From Cereibacter sphaeroides (GTDB taxonomy: Bacteria > Pseudomonadota > Alphaproteobacteria > Rhodobacterales > Rhodobacteraceae), in NCBI GenBank assembly GCA_003243455.1, contig QFQS01000001.1, forward strand, positions 1,984,001 through 2,048,000: DNA of 64,000 nt. The letters are read 5' to 3'. Shown here one piece after another: positions 9,134 through 18,615 of this stretch (position 1 is its first letter; each line of letters opens with the position of its first letter). The position numbers were made by a program, and so were the translations under genes. The notes under the pieces are model-generated. The model saw only the letters and a program-made list of their open reading frames with translations. It had not been told where the DNA came from and made no database searches.

Positions 9134-9901
9134 ATGAGCCACGCAATTTTCCCCGATCTGAAGGACAAATCCGTCTTCATCACCGGCGGCGGTTCCGGCA
9201 TTGGTGCCGCGCTAACCGAGGGTTTCCTGCGGCAGGGCGCCAGGGTGGCTTTCGTCCAGCGCTCGGACGCCGGCGCTTTTTGCGACCGGATGGAGCAATC
9301 GACCGGCGTGCGCCCCCTGTTCCTGCGCTGCGACATCACCAATACCGAGGCCCTGCAATCGGCGATTATTGAATCCGCCGCTGCGCATGGGCCGATCTCG
9401 GTGCTGGTCAACAACGCGGCCCATGATGACCGGCACAAGACTTTGGACGTGACCGAGGCCTATTGGGACCAGATGATGGCCGTCAACCTGCGATGCTACT
9501 TCTTTGCCGCGCAGTCCGTCATTTCGGGAATGCAGGCGATGGGCGGCGGCTCGATCATCAACTTCTCTTCCATCAGCTACATGATGGGTCTGGGCGACTA
9601 CCCCGCATATGTAACCGCCAATTCGGGCATCAACGGGCTGACGCGCGGGCTGGCCCGCGAATTCGGCAAGGACCGCATCCGCGTCAACGCCATGGCACCC
9701 GGCTGGGTGCTGACCCAGCGACAGAAAGAGCTGTGGGTGACGCCCGAAGGTCTGGCGAACCACCTGTCGAAGCAATGCCTGCCCGACATACTGGAGCCGG
9801 AAGATATGGTGGGCGGGGTGCTTTTCCTCGCCTCCGACGTGTCCAGGGCGATGACGGGTCAGGCGCTGGTCATCGACGGCGGCGTCGTGGTGACGGGATG
9901 A
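9134..9901 (+). CDS. SDR-family sugar dehydrogenase
   Basis: This 255-aa classical short-chain dehydrogenase has the NAD(P)-binding motif TGGGSGIG near residues 17-24, the NNAA motif and the catalytic serine in NFSSIS. The usual YxxxK reads Y-V-T-A-N, so the catalytic lysine is replaced by asparagine (codon AAT near 9630). The rest of the fold and the PGWV region look normal. Being first in an operon with DgoK, DgoA and a lactonase, it probably oxidises an aldose such as galactose to its lactone, unless the substitution has changed its activity. The SDR assignment is firm; the substrate is inferred. Confidence 0.85.
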   Translation: MSHAIFPDLKDKSVFITGGGSGIGAALTEGFLRQGARVAFVQRSDAGAFCDRMEQSTGVRPLFLRCDITNTEALQSAIIESAAAHGPISVLVNNAAHDDRHKTLDVTEAYWDQMMAVNLRCYFFAAQSVISGMQAMGGGSIINFSSISYMMGLGDYPAYVTANSGINGLTRGLAREFGKDRIRVNAMAPGWVLTQRQKELWVTPEGLANHLSKQCLPDILEPEDMVGGVLFLASDVSRAMTGQALVIDGGVVVTG

Positions 9902-10803
9902 AACCCGACTGGATCGCAGTAGACTGGGGCACCAGCAACCTGCGGGCCTATGCCATGAAGGGCGATCTTTGCCTTGCCGAGGCAGGATCGGACCAGGGTA
10001 TGGGCCAGCTTTCGCGGGAGGCGTTTGAACCTGCTCTGCTGCATCTGCTGGAGCCGTGGCTGGAAGCGGGGCACGGAACCCCGGTCATTGCCTGTGGCAT
10101 GGTAGGCAGCCGTCAGGGCTGGCGCGAGGCACCCTATCGCGCGGTTCCCTGCGCGCCGACGGATGGTGGCGATCTGATGGAGGTGCCGGTCGACGACCCC
10201 CGGATTTCTGTCCACCTCGTGCCGGGGCTGAAGCAGGTCTCGCCCGCCGATGTGATGCGCGGCGAGGAAACGCAGATCGCCGGGGCTCTGGCAATTTTGC
10301 CCGGCTTTGACGGGGTGATCTGCCTGCCCGGCACCCATTCGAAATGGACGCAGGTCAGTGCGGGCGAGGTCGTCAGTTTCCAGACCTACATGACGGGTGA
10401 GATGTTCGCATTGCTGTCAAAGCAGTCGGTGCTGCGGCACGGCATGACAGGCGATGGCTGGGACGCGGCAGCGTTTGATACGGCTGTGTCGGATGCCCTG
10501 TCGCGACCCGAGCGGATTGCCGCGCGCCTTTTCGCGCTGCGGGCAGAAGGGCTGCTGGCCAGTCTGCCGCCCGCATCGGCCAAGGCGCGACTGTCGGGAA
10601 TGCTGATCGGGCTGGAACTGGCCGGTGCGCGTGCCTATTGGCTGGGCCAGCCCATAGTGATGATCGGGGCCGAGGCTCTGTCGGCCCTCTACACCCGCGC
10701 GCTTGCCGCGCAAGGCGCATCCGTGCGTCCCTTGTCAGGCCGCGATACCGTGCTGGCCGGGCTTACCGCCGCCTGGCAGGGAATCTTGGAGAAGAACGCA
10801 TGA
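9898..10803 (+). CDS. dgoK: 2-dehydro-3-deoxygalactonokinase
   Basis: This 301-aa DgoK-family sugar-acid kinase has the N-terminal phosphate-binding segment VDWGTSNLRAY, the CGMVGSRQGW motif and the LPGTHSKW motif typical of the family. It phosphorylates 2-keto-3-deoxygalactonate to the 6-phosphate. ATG 9898 overlaps the dehydrogenase stop (ATGA); longer in-frame starts fall inside that gene. It couples directly to the aldolase gene. Confidence 0.9.
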   Translation: MKPDWIAVDWGTSNLRAYAMKGDLCLAEAGSDQGMGQLSREAFEPALLHLLEPWLEAGHGTPVIACGMVGSRQGWREAPYRAVPCAPTDGGDLMEVPVDDPRISVHLVPGLKQVSPADVMRGEETQIAGALAILPGFDGVICLPGTHSKWTQVSAGEVVSFQTYMTGEMFALLSKQSVLRHGMTGDGWDAAAFDTAVSDALSRPERIAARLFALRAEGLLASLPPASAKARLSGMLIGLELAGARAYWLGQPIVMIGAEALSALYTRALAAQGASVRPLSGRDTVLAGLTAAWQGILEKNA

Positions 10804-11405
10804 GCCGCAACATCATCGCCATCCTGCGCGGCATAACCCCGCCCGAAGCCTTGCCCGTGACCGAGGCGCTTATCGCCGCTGGAGTTACGCGGATCGAGGT
10901 GCCGCTGAACTCTCCCGATCCACTGCACAGCATTGAAGCCATGGCCAAACGCTTTGGCGACCAGGCGCTGATCGGCGCGGGAACGGTGCTGACCGTGGCG
11001 CAGGTGGCAGAGGTCAAGGCGGCGGGCGGTCGTCTGATCGTGTCGCCCAACTGCGATACACATGTCATTGCCACGACCAAGACTGCGGGGATGCAAAGCT
11101 TTCCCGGCGTCTTCAGCCCGACCGAATGTTTCGCCGCCCTTGCCGCCGGAGCGGACGGGCTGAAATTCTTTCCCGCATCGCTGATCGGGCCTGAAGGCGT
11201 GAAGGCGATACGTGCCGTCCTGCCCAAGGATTGTCAGGTCTATGCCGTTGGCGGAGCCGGTGCGTCGAACTTCGCCGCCTGGGCCGCTGCGGGGGCCAAT
11301 GGCTTTGGCATCGGCACAGCGCTTTACACGCCGGGGCTTGCTGTGGCCGAAGTGGCGAAGCGGGCCACCGAGATTGTCCGGGCTTATGACGAGGCATATC
11401 CATGA
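10800..11405 (+). CDS. dgoA: 2-dehydro-3-deoxy-6-phosphogalactonate aldolase
   Basis: This 201-aa class I KDPG/KDPGal aldolase opens with IIAILRGITPPEA, has the conserved Glu in RIEVPLNSP, and has the Schiff-base lysine in DGLKFFPAS. It cleaves 2-keto-3-deoxy-6-phosphogalactonate to pyruvate and glyceraldehyde 3-phosphate. The LNSP sequence and the DgoK partner favour DgoA over the KDPG aldolase Eda. It overlaps both neighbours by 4 bp. Confidence 0.9.
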   Translation: MSRNIIAILRGITPPEALPVTEALIAAGVTRIEVPLNSPDPLHSIEAMAKRFGDQALIGAGTVLTVAQVAEVKAAGGRLIVSPNCDTHVIATTKTAGMQSFPGVFSPTECFAALAAGADGLKFFPASLIGPEGVKAIRAVLPKDCQVYAVGGAGASNFAAWAAAGANGFGIGTALYTPGLAVAEVAKRATEIVRAYDEAYP

Positions 11406-12274
11406 CCACGATCTATGACTCCCGCCGCTGCGAACTGGGCGAAGGCCCCTTGTGGCACCCGGAGCGCGACCAGCTTTTCTGGTTCGACATCCTTGGCAAA
11501 AGGCTGATGACTCTGGGGCTGGATGGTCCGCAGGAATGGGCCATGGGCGAAATGGTCTCGGCGGCGGGATGGGTTGACGAACGTGTTCTTCTGATCGCCT
11601 CCGAGACGGCGCTGTTCCAGTTCGACGTGGGCAGCGGCAAGAGGATGGACATTTGTGCGCTGGAGGCCGACAACCCCGCGACCCGGTCGAACGACGGGCG
11701 CGCCGATCCGCAAGGCGGTTTCTGGATCGGCACCATGGGCAAGAAAGCCGAACGCGGGGCGGGAGCAATCTATCGCTGGTATCGTGGCGAGTTGCGAAAG
11801 CTTTACCCCGGCATCAGCATCCCAAACTCCATCAGCTTCACACCCGATGGCCGAACGGCACATTTCGCGGACAGCAACCTGCGCAAGGTGATGCGCGTGG
11901 CGCTGGATGTCGATGGCTGGCCCAAGGGTGAGCCACAGGTCTATGTCGACCTGGGCCCCGACAAGGGCGAACCGGACGGTGCCGTGGTGGACGAGCATGG
12001 CAATCTGTGGCTTGCCGAATGGGGCGTGGCGCGGGTTGCAAGCTATGCGCCCGACGGCTCCTTGCGCGAAGTCATCCCGACGCTGGCCAAGCAGACATCC
12101 TGCCCTGCCTTTGGCGGACCGGGGCTGACCACGCTGTTCATCACATCCGCACTGCAGGGAATGTCCGACGCGCAGCGCACCGCCGAACCGCAGGGCGGCA
12201 TGACTTTCTCGACCAATGTCGCCACGCGCGGCCAGCCGGAACGTCGTGTGATACTTGGCGAGACGGCGCGGTGA
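11402..12274 (+). CDS. SMP-30/gluconolactonase-family sugar lactonase
   Basis: This 290-aa six-bladed propeller lactonase shows its metal ligands in GEGPLW (Glu near 13), SNDGRADP and IPNSISF (Asn) and PDGAVVD (Asp). It hydrolyses the aldonolactone made by the dehydrogenase that heads the operon. ATG 11402 overlaps the dgoA stop. The matching sugar-acid dehydratase, which would complete the pathway, is not in the window, nor are a regulator or transporter. Confidence 0.9.
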   Translation: MTTIYDSRRCELGEGPLWHPERDQLFWFDILGKRLMTLGLDGPQEWAMGEMVSAAGWVDERVLLIASETALFQFDVGSGKRMDICALEADNPATRSNDGRADPQGGFWIGTMGKKAERGAGAIYRWYRGELRKLYPGISIPNSISFTPDGRTAHFADSNLRKVMRVALDVDGWPKGEPQVYVDLGPDKGEPDGAVVDEHGNLWLAEWGVARVASYAPDGSLREVIPTLAKQTSCPAFGGPGLTTLFITSALQGMSDAQRTAEPQGGMTFSTNVATRGQPERRVILGETAR

Positions 12275-12362
12275 ACCCGGTGTTAACTGGCGTTCTGTCA
12301 CGAAGCTGAAACAAGGCGGCCCATAGGGTGCCGCTTCGCGTCGGATCTTGGGGAGGAATGCG

Positions 12363-14030
12363 ATGCAAAAGCTGGCCCTGCTGTTTGAGCTTCGTTACAG
12401 CCCGCTGACACTTTCCGCACTGGGTTTCGTGGTTTTCGCCGTTCTTGCGGCGTTTTTTCCGGGGTGGTGGTTCCTGCATCTGGCGTTGGCCGCTGTGTGC
12501 CTCTGGCTGGCGTTCGTAGGGGTCAACGACCTGCGCCAGACCCGGCACGCGATTCTTCGCAACTATCCCATCGCGGGCCATCTGCGCTTCATGCTGGAAG
12601 GTTTCCGCCCCGAAATCCGCCAGTATTTCTTCGAAGGCGACAAGGATGGCGCGCCCTTTCCGCGCGACAAGCGGGCCATCGTCTATCAACGCGCCAAGAA
12701 AGACCTGGACAAACGCCCCTTCGGCACCCAGTACGACGTCTACGCCGATCACTACGAATGGCTGCACCATTCACTGATGCCGCAGCCGATGGCGAACGAG
12801 CAGGCGTTCCGGGTGCTTGTCGGCGCGGATTGCAAACAGCCCTATTCGGCCTCGGTCCTGAACATTTCAGCCATGAGCTATGGCGCGCTTTCGGCCAATG
12901 CGGTGCTTGCACTGAACAAGGGGGCAAAGCTTGGCGCCTTTGCCCATGACACGGGGGAAGGCGGCGTATCGCCCCATCATCGCACATATGGCGGCGATCT
13001 GATCTGGGAAGTCGGGTCGGGCTATTTCGGGTGTCGCAAACCGGACGGCACTTTCGATCCTGAAAAGTTTGCGGCGGCGGCGGCGGACCCACAAATAAAG
13101 ATGGTCGAGCTGAAGCTGAGCCAGGGTGCGAAACCCGGCCACGGTGGCGTGCTGCCCGCGGCAAAGATCACATCAGAGATTTCCGCCATCCGCGGCGTGC
13201 CCATGGGTGAAGACTGCATTTCTCCCGCGCGCCATTCGTCCTTTTCGACGCCGATCGGGTTGTTGCAGTTCGTGGCCCAGATGCGCGATCTGTCAGGAGG
13301 GAAACCCGCCGGGTTCAAGCTTTGCATAGGCCATCCCTGGGAATTCATGGCGATCTGCAAGGCGATGCTGGAAACCGGCATCACCCCCGATTTCATCGTG
13401 ATCGACGGCAAAGAGGGCGGCACCGGCGCAGCACCGCTGGAGTTCATGGACCACGTCGGCATGCCGTTGCGCGAGGGCCTGAGCTTTGCCCATAACGCGC
13501 TGGTCGGCATCGGAATGCGCGATCGTATCCGGCTGGGCGCCTCGGGCAAGATCGTCAGTGCATTTGATATGGCCCGGGTAATGGCGCTGGGGGCCGACTG
13601 GTGCAACGCCGCGCGCGGCTTCATGTTCGCCGTCGGCTGCATCCAGGCGCAGACCTGCCACACAGGGCTTTGCCCGACCGGGGTGACATCACAAGACCCT
13701 GCGCGACAAAGGGCCATCGTCGTTCCCGACAAGGCCGAGCGCGTCTTCAACTTTCACCACAATACCATCCATGCGCTGGCCGAGCTGGTCGCGGCGGCGG
13801 GGCTGGACCACCCCGGACAGCTGGAACCGCATCACTTCCTGCGCCGCGCCGACGGCGACCGGGTGATGAGCTATACCGAGCAGTATGAGGCCCTCGCCCC
13901 CGGACAGCTTCTGGCCGAAACCGGTGCGCCGCACCGTTACGCCGATGCCTGGCGCGTATCGCAGGCCCATAGTTTTGCCCGCAACGACGCGGCATCGGCC
14001 AATGCCGAACTGAGGGCGGTCGCCGTCTGA
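12363..14030 (+). CDS. FMN-binding glutamate-synthase-family membrane protein
   Basis: This 555-aa protein has two N-terminal membrane helices (~8-55) followed by a glutamate-synthase-like FMN barrel. The barrel holds the conserved SAMSYGALS start, the GEGGVS(P)HH segment, IDGKEGGTGAAP, and the iron-sulfur cysteine cluster CIQAQTCHTGLCPTG. Such proteins lack the glutaminase and NADPH domains of GltBD, and their physiological reaction is unsettled. ATG 12363 is chosen because GGGGAGGAA lies 5 bases upstream; a TTG at 12348 would overlap that site. Apparently a single-gene unit. Confidence 0.85.
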   Translation: MQKLALLFELRYSPLTLSALGFVVFAVLAAFFPGWWFLHLALAAVCLWLAFVGVNDLRQTRHAILRNYPIAGHLRFMLEGFRPEIRQYFFEGDKDGAPFPRDKRAIVYQRAKKDLDKRPFGTQYDVYADHYEWLHHSLMPQPMANEQAFRVLVGADCKQPYSASVLNISAMSYGALSANAVLALNKGAKLGAFAHDTGEGGVSPHHRTYGGDLIWEVGSGYFGCRKPDGTFDPEKFAAAAADPQIKMVELKLSQGAKPGHGGVLPAAKITSEISAIRGVPMGEDCISPARHSSFSTPIGLLQFVAQMRDLSGGKPAGFKLCIGHPWEFMAICKAMLETGITPDFIVIDGKEGGTGAAPLEFMDHVGMPLREGLSFAHNALVGIGMRDRIRLGASGKIVSAFDMARVMALGADWCNAARGFMFAVGCIQAQTCHTGLCPTGVTSQDPARQRAIVVPDKAERVFNFHHNTIHALAELVAAAGLDHPGQLEPHHFLRRADGDRVMSYTEQYEALAPGQLLAETGAPHRYADAWRVSQAHSFARNDAASANAELRAVAV

Positions 14031-14087
14031 TCACCTGGAACGAACCACGGTAACCGGCGTTGAGATCGGTTGCCATGGAGTTCGGCG

Positions 14088-15083
14088 ATGCGAACCAAGA
14101 CCGACAATACAGAGGCGCACAGCCTGCCCGATGGGCTGACCTACTATCCCGACAATCGTCCCGGCATTCGCCGCGAAAAACGCGGGCATGGCTTTTCCTA
14201 TGTTGCCCCGGATGGCACCCGTATTGATCGCGGCCCCGAGCGGCAGCGGCTTGAACGTATGGCGGTGCCGCCCGCCTATTCGCGCGTCTGGATGTCGCCG
14301 TTGGTCGATGGTCACCTTATGGCGACCGGCTTTGACCAGCGAGAGCGCAAGCAGTATCGCTATCATCCCGCCTGGGCCGGGGCCCGGTCCGATACCAAAT
14401 ACGCCTCTCTCGCAAACTTCGGACATGCCCTGCCCCGCATCCGGCGTTGGATCATGCGCGACCTCGAGACAGAGGCGGGTGAATTGCAGTTCGGACTGGC
14501 CGCCGTGGCACTGCTGATCGACCGGCTGTCGCTGCGCGCGGGCAATGAATGCTATACGCGTGACAATGGCAGCTATGGCGCGCTTACCCTGCAACGTCGG
14601 CATCTGCGCTTTACAAAGGACGGGCTGCGCCTGCTGTTCAAGGCCAAGGGCGGCAAGATGGTGCGCCGTGCGATTACCGACAAGACGCTGATGCGTGCCC
14701 TGCAAAAGGCGCGTGACCTGCCCGGAGCATCGCTTCTGTCCTGGATCGACGAGCACGGTACGGTGCAAAGTATAGGATCGGCCGCGCTGAACAGCTATCT
14801 GAGCGATGCAGCCGATCACGCCGTGACCGCCAAGACATTCCGCACCTGGGCCGGCACCCGCGCGGCCTTCGAGACGGCAGAGACGGGCGGTGCATCCATC
14901 AAGGATATTGCGCAGGCAGCGGCAGATGCGCTGCACAACACCCCCGCCATCGCGCGGTCCAGCTATATCCATCCAAAGGTAATCGACCTTGCAGGCGCAG
15001 AGCCATTGAGCCTGCACCCCAATCGCATCGCGGGCCTGACGGCAAGCGAAGCGCGGCTTCTGCGTTTTCTGGAAGGCGGCTGA
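14088..15083 (+). CDS. type IB DNA topoisomerase
   Basis: This 331-aa poxvirus/eukaryote-like topoisomerase IB relaxes supercoils through a 3'-phosphotyrosyl intermediate. The nucleophile is the Tyr of SSYIHP (~292), with catalytic RxxxR-type residues around RLSLRAGN and a KTFRTWAGT segment. The length is normal for bacterial TopIB. GGAG at 14077-14080 supports ATG 14088. The gene faces the ligD-ku operon and is followed by a DUF3008 gene; TopIB near end-joining genes is common in alphaproteobacteria. Confidence 0.9.
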   Translation: MRTKTDNTEAHSLPDGLTYYPDNRPGIRREKRGHGFSYVAPDGTRIDRGPERQRLERMAVPPAYSRVWMSPLVDGHLMATGFDQRERKQYRYHPAWAGARSDTKYASLANFGHALPRIRRWIMRDLETEAGELQFGLAAVALLIDRLSLRAGNECYTRDNGSYGALTLQRRHLRFTKDGLRLLFKAKGGKMVRRAITDKTLMRALQKARDLPGASLLSWIDEHGTVQSIGSAALNSYLSDAADHAVTAKTFRTWAGTRAAFETAETGGASIKDIAQAAADALHNTPAIARSSYIHPKVIDLAGAEPLSLHPNRIAGLTASEARLLRFLEGG

Positions 15084-15101
15084 ATAACGAGGAGAAATGA
15101 C

Positions 15102-15284
15102 ATGCCGGCGAAATCCAAGGCGCAGCAGAAGGCGGCGGGCGCAGCCCTGTCCGCCAAGCGCGGCGAAACGAAGAAGTCCGATCTGAAGGGCGCGTCAAAA
15201 AGCATGGTCGAAAGCATGACCGAGAAAGAGCTGGAAGAGCTTGCCTCGACCGATGGCAAGCCTCTGCCCGAACGCAAGTCCTAG
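15102..15284 (+). CDS. DUF3008-family small protein
   Basis: This 60-aa, highly charged protein begins MPAKSKAQQKAAGAALSAKR, as DUF3008 proteins do, and has a Lys/Glu-rich C-terminal half. AGGAGAA lies just upstream. Its function is unknown. Its stop codon shares the CTAG palindrome at 15281-15284 with the stop codon of the convergent ligD gene, so the two genes end tail to tail with a 4-bp overlap and no separate terminator. Confidence 0.85.
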   Translation: MPAKSKAQQKAAGAALSAKRGETKKSDLKGASKSMVESMTEKELEELASTDGKPLPERKS

Positions 15285-17686
15285 CCTGCCATCCGCGACA
15301 ATCGCTCAACCGTAGCGGCGGTGATCGCGGTGGGTTTCGGTGCGGGCGGCTCTTTTCGTGCCAGGGCGGCGGTCAGGGTAAAGCTGTTGGCGGATGAAAG
15401 CCGTGCCAACTCTTCCCATGTGACCAGCATCGCCACGCTTGCGCCGGGGCGGCCGCGCAACGACCAGGGGCAGACGGCAGTGGACTCGCGCTGGTTACGT
15501 AGCCAGTCGATGAATATCCGGCTCGTTCGTGCTCTCTTTGACAATGCCGCGGTGAACCTTTCAGGTTCGGCTTCGACCGCAACCTTGGCAAATGTCTTGG
15601 CGAACAATTCGACCGTCTCCATTCCGGCGCTGCGGCGCAACGGGACGATCACATGCACCCCTTTGCCACCCGTGACCATCGGATGCGAAGCGAGCCCCAG
15701 TTCGGCCAGACGGTCGCGGATATCTGCTGCTGCCGACCTGACCTCGGCAAAGCCGACCGAAGGGTCGGGGTCAAGGTCGAGAACCAGCCGATCCGGCAGA
15801 TCGGGTTTGTCCAGCCGCGCATTGCGGATGTGGAATTCGATGGTGCCCATCTGCACGGCGGCGACAAGACCGGCGGCGCTTTCGATATGCATGACCTCGG
15901 CATCATCCTCCGCCACGGTGGCTATGGCGTCTGGAAATCCCGCGCCCTTGTGCTTTTGGAAAAAGCCCTCCTCCGTGATCCCCTCGGGGAAGCGCAAGAG
16001 GCTGACCACGCGCGATTTCAGATGGGGCAACATCCGTTCGGCAACGTGGTCATAGTATCGCGCGACCTCGCCTTTGGTGACGTCCGGCGAGGTGAACACA
16101 ACGCGTTCCGGGTGGGACACGGCAATGCCGCGCAGGACCAGCTTGCCCTGCGTTCCCTCTGCTTGCACCTGCATGGCTGGCTTGTCCTCCCGCAATCCTA
16201 TGTAGACGCCGTGACGTATCCGGCCATCGGTCGTGAATTCGGCATAGCGCACCTCTGCGACCAGCTGTGGGCGCAGCCAGCGGGCGCCCTTTGTCTCGGC
16301 AGCGGGCACATCGAGGGGCTTTTCCGTGACCTTCAGCGGGGCCATCCGCGCGGCAAGATCCTCAAAGGACTTATCGTCGAAACCCGTCCCGACCTTGCCA
16401 CGATACACGAGTTCACTGCCTTCGAGGCTTGCCAGCAAAAGCGAGGCAAAGGGGCGCCCGGCCTTGTCGCTGGGCTGGAAGCCGATCACCACGAATTCGG
16501 CCCGCCTTTCGCATTTCACTTTCACCCAGTCGCCACCCCGACCGCTGCGATAGGGGGCGTCGGCGCGTTTCGACACGACCCCCTCTCCGCTCGCAGCACA
16601 GAGGTTTTGCAGCACCAACTCGCCTTTCCCCTCGACGACCGGGCTAAGCCGCAAGGGGCTGCCTGTCGGTTGACCCGAGAACAGCTTTTCCAGTGCCTGC
16701 CTTCGCGCGCGAAGCGGTTTGCCCCGCAGATCCTTGCCATCGAGATGAAGCAGGTCGAATGCCACGTAAAACAGCGCCGTCCCTGTCTTGAGCGCGGATT
16801 GAAGCCCGCCAAAGCCGCCCTCCGGCGCAATCACCTCACCGTCGATCAGGGCCGAACGACAAGGCAGGCCTTTGGCAAAAGGAACAAGGCGCGCGAACCT
16901 GTCGGACCAGTCCAGCCCGCTGCGGCTGTATATCCGCGCCTGTCCTGCTGCGACCGCCATCTGGCCGCGATAGCCGTCAAGCTTGGCTTCGTGCCACCAG
17001 TCCTCGCCATCGGGCGGTGTCTCGGACAAGGTGGCAAGCTGTGGCTCGACAAAACCGGGCATTGGCGTGGTGCGGATTTTTGCCTTGGGCTTTTGCGGCG
17101 GTGTTTCGTGGCCTGCGGCGATGTCCTTCATCTTTCGTGTGGTGGCGATGCTCGTGGTGAAGCGGTCGACCAGCCCATCGGGGTCATCTTCCGCCGCATC
17201 GTCGCGTTCCTTGATCAGAAGCCAGTTCTCGCGCCTGGCATCTCCATCCCGATGCCCTTTCATCCGCACCAGCGTCCAGCCGCCCTTCATGCGTTCGCCG
17301 AACAGGGTGAACTTCAGCTTGCCGTCGATCAGCCCCTGTTCCGGGTCATCCATCGGAATCCAGGTGCCGCGATCCCACAGCATGACACTGCCTGCACCAT
17401 AGTTTCCCGGTGCGATGATGCCTTCGAAATCGCCGTAATCTATCGGATGATCCTCTGTCCGCACCGCAAGCCGCTTTTGCGCAGGATCGGCGCTGGGGCC
17501 ACGCGTCACGGCCCAGCTAAGCAGCACGCCCTGCCATTCCAGGCGGAAATCGAAATGCAGCCGTGTCGCGTCATGTTTCTGGACCACGAAGGACAGCGGC
17601 TGTCCGGTTTTGGCCTTGCGCACCGCGCCCTTCGGTTCCGGCGTCTCGCCGAAGCGTCTCCTGGCGTGGTACTGCTTCAGGTCCAT
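15281..17686 (-). CDS. ligD: ATP-dependent DNA ligase D (phosphoesterase-ligase-polymerase)
   Basis: This 801-aa multidomain end-joining enzyme has an N-terminal 3'-phosphoesterase domain (HDATRLHFDFRLEW near residue 38), a central ATP-dependent ligase with the adenylated lysine in EAKLDGYRG (~234), and a C-terminal archaeo-eukaryotic-primase-type polymerase with catalytic LDLDPDPS (~635). The order PE-Lig-Pol is common in Pseudomonas and alphaproteobacteria. It starts 2 bases after the ku stop, so it is co-transcribed with its recruiting partner. It repairs double-strand breaks, probably mainly in stationary phase (known for the family). Confidence 0.95.
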   Translation of the reverse strand: MDLKQYHARRRFGETPEPKGAVRKAKTGQPLSFVVQKHDATRLHFDFRLEWQGVLLSWAVTRGPSADPAQKRLAVRTEDHPIDYGDFEGIIAPGNYGAGSVMLWDRGTWIPMDDPEQGLIDGKLKFTLFGERMKGGWTLVRMKGHRDGDARRENWLLIKERDDAAEDDPDGLVDRFTTSIATTRKMKDIAAGHETPPQKPKAKIRTTPMPGFVEPQLATLSETPPDGEDWWHEAKLDGYRGQMAVAAGQARIYSRSGLDWSDRFARLVPFAKGLPCRSALIDGEVIAPEGGFGGLQSALKTGTALFYVAFDLLHLDGKDLRGKPLRARRQALEKLFSGQPTGSPLRLSPVVEGKGELVLQNLCAASGEGVVSKRADAPYRSGRGGDWVKVKCERRAEFVVIGFQPSDKAGRPFASLLLASLEGSELVYRGKVGTGFDDKSFEDLAARMAPLKVTEKPLDVPAAETKGARWLRPQLVAEVRYAEFTTDGRIRHGVYIGLREDKPAMQVQAEGTQGKLVLRGIAVSHPERVVFTSPDVTKGEVARYYDHVAERMLPHLKSRVVSLLRFPEGITEEGFFQKHKGAGFPDAIATVAEDDAEVMHIESAAGLVAAVQMGTIEFHIRNARLDKPDLPDRLVLDLDPDPSVGFAEVRSAAADIRDRLAELGLASHPMVTGGKGVHVIVPLRRSAGMETVELFAKTFAKVAVEAEPERFTAALSKRARTSRIFIDWLRNQRESTAVCPWSLRGRPGASVAMLVTWEELARLSSANSFTLTAALARKEPPAPKPTAITAATVERLSRMAG

Positions 17687-17688
17687 GC

Positions 17689-18531
17689 CTAACCCGCCTT
17701 GCTGCGAGCGGGCTTTTTCGCTGCTGCCTTACCCCCGGCTGCGCTAAGGCTCTTTTTCAGCGCATCCATCAGGTCGATGACGTTTTCGCGCGCCGGACCA
17801 TGGCCGCCACCCGCTTCGTCCTTGGGCACGCGAGGTGTCTTGCGGTTGTGAACCTTGGCTTCGACCAGATCCTTCAACGCCTTGGCATAATGATCCTCAA
17901 ACGCCTCGGGCTTGAACGGAGCCGTCTTGCGCTCGATCAGCGTTGTGGCGACATTCAGCAGATCCTCATCCACCTTTTTGTCCGCGATCCCCGAGAAAAG
18001 TGGATCGGCCTTGTTCAACTCGTCGGGATAGAACAGTGTCTCCAGCAGCAGGCCATCGCCACAGGGTTTGACCGCGCAGAGATATTCCTTGCCACGCATG
18101 GTCAACTGGCCCAACCCGATCTTGGCTGTCTGACGCAAGGCATCCCGCACGACGCGATAGGCGTCCTGAGCAAGCGCATCGCTGGGGACAAGATAGTAGG
18201 GGCGGTCGAAGTATAGCGGAGATATCTCGCTGGAATCCACGAACTGAACCAGTTCAAGGGTCTTCTTGGTTTCCAGGCGAATACGTTCGACTTCTTCGGG
18301 CGGAATCAGAACATAGTCCCCCTCATCCGTCTCATAGCCTTTGAGAATATCTTCTGCCTTGACCGCACCTTTCCCGGCGACGGTCTTTTCGTACTTTACC
18401 GGCTTGCCCGTGGGGCCATGAATCTGGCGAAACGAAATGCGGGATTTGCTGCTTGTGGCCGTGTGCAGATCGACGGGAATGGCGACGAGCGACAAACGAA
18501 GCTGACCTGACCAGACGGGTCTGGATGCCAT
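17689..18531 (-). CDS. ku: non-homologous end-joining protein Ku
   Basis: This 280-aa bacterial Ku opens with SRPVWSGQLRLSLVAIPVDL, has the ring-forming core (YVLIPPEEVERIR, YYLVPSD), and ends in a short Lys/Ala-rich tail that usually contacts DNA. It binds broken DNA ends and recruits LigD, encoded directly downstream. The ATG at 18531 follows AGGAGGG at a good distance; the frame stays open further upstream, but that extension has no family similarity. Confidence 0.95.
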   Translation of the reverse strand: MASRPVWSGQLRLSLVAIPVDLHTATSSKSRISFRQIHGPTGKPVKYEKTVAGKGAVKAEDILKGYETDEGDYVLIPPEEVERIRLETKKTLELVQFVDSSEISPLYFDRPYYLVPSDALAQDAYRVVRDALRQTAKIGLGQLTMRGKEYLCAVKPCGDGLLLETLFYPDELNKADPLFSGIADKKVDEDLLNVATTLIERKTAPFKPEAFEDHYAKALKDLVEAKVHNRKTPRVPKDEAGGGHGPARENVIDLMDALKKSLSAAGGKAAAKKPARSKAG

Positions 18532-18615
18532 GACGTCCCTCCTGTCCAGCCGACATTCATCACCAAACACGGATCGAAGGCACAAAGTTCCCCTTGCCTT
18601 TGGGCCAAGGCGGGT

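Noticed and set aside
15653..17692. 679-codon open frame on the strand opposite ligD
   Set aside because: It lies entirely antisense to a well-conserved LigD, its product matches nothing, and such long shadows are expected in GC-rich coding DNA.
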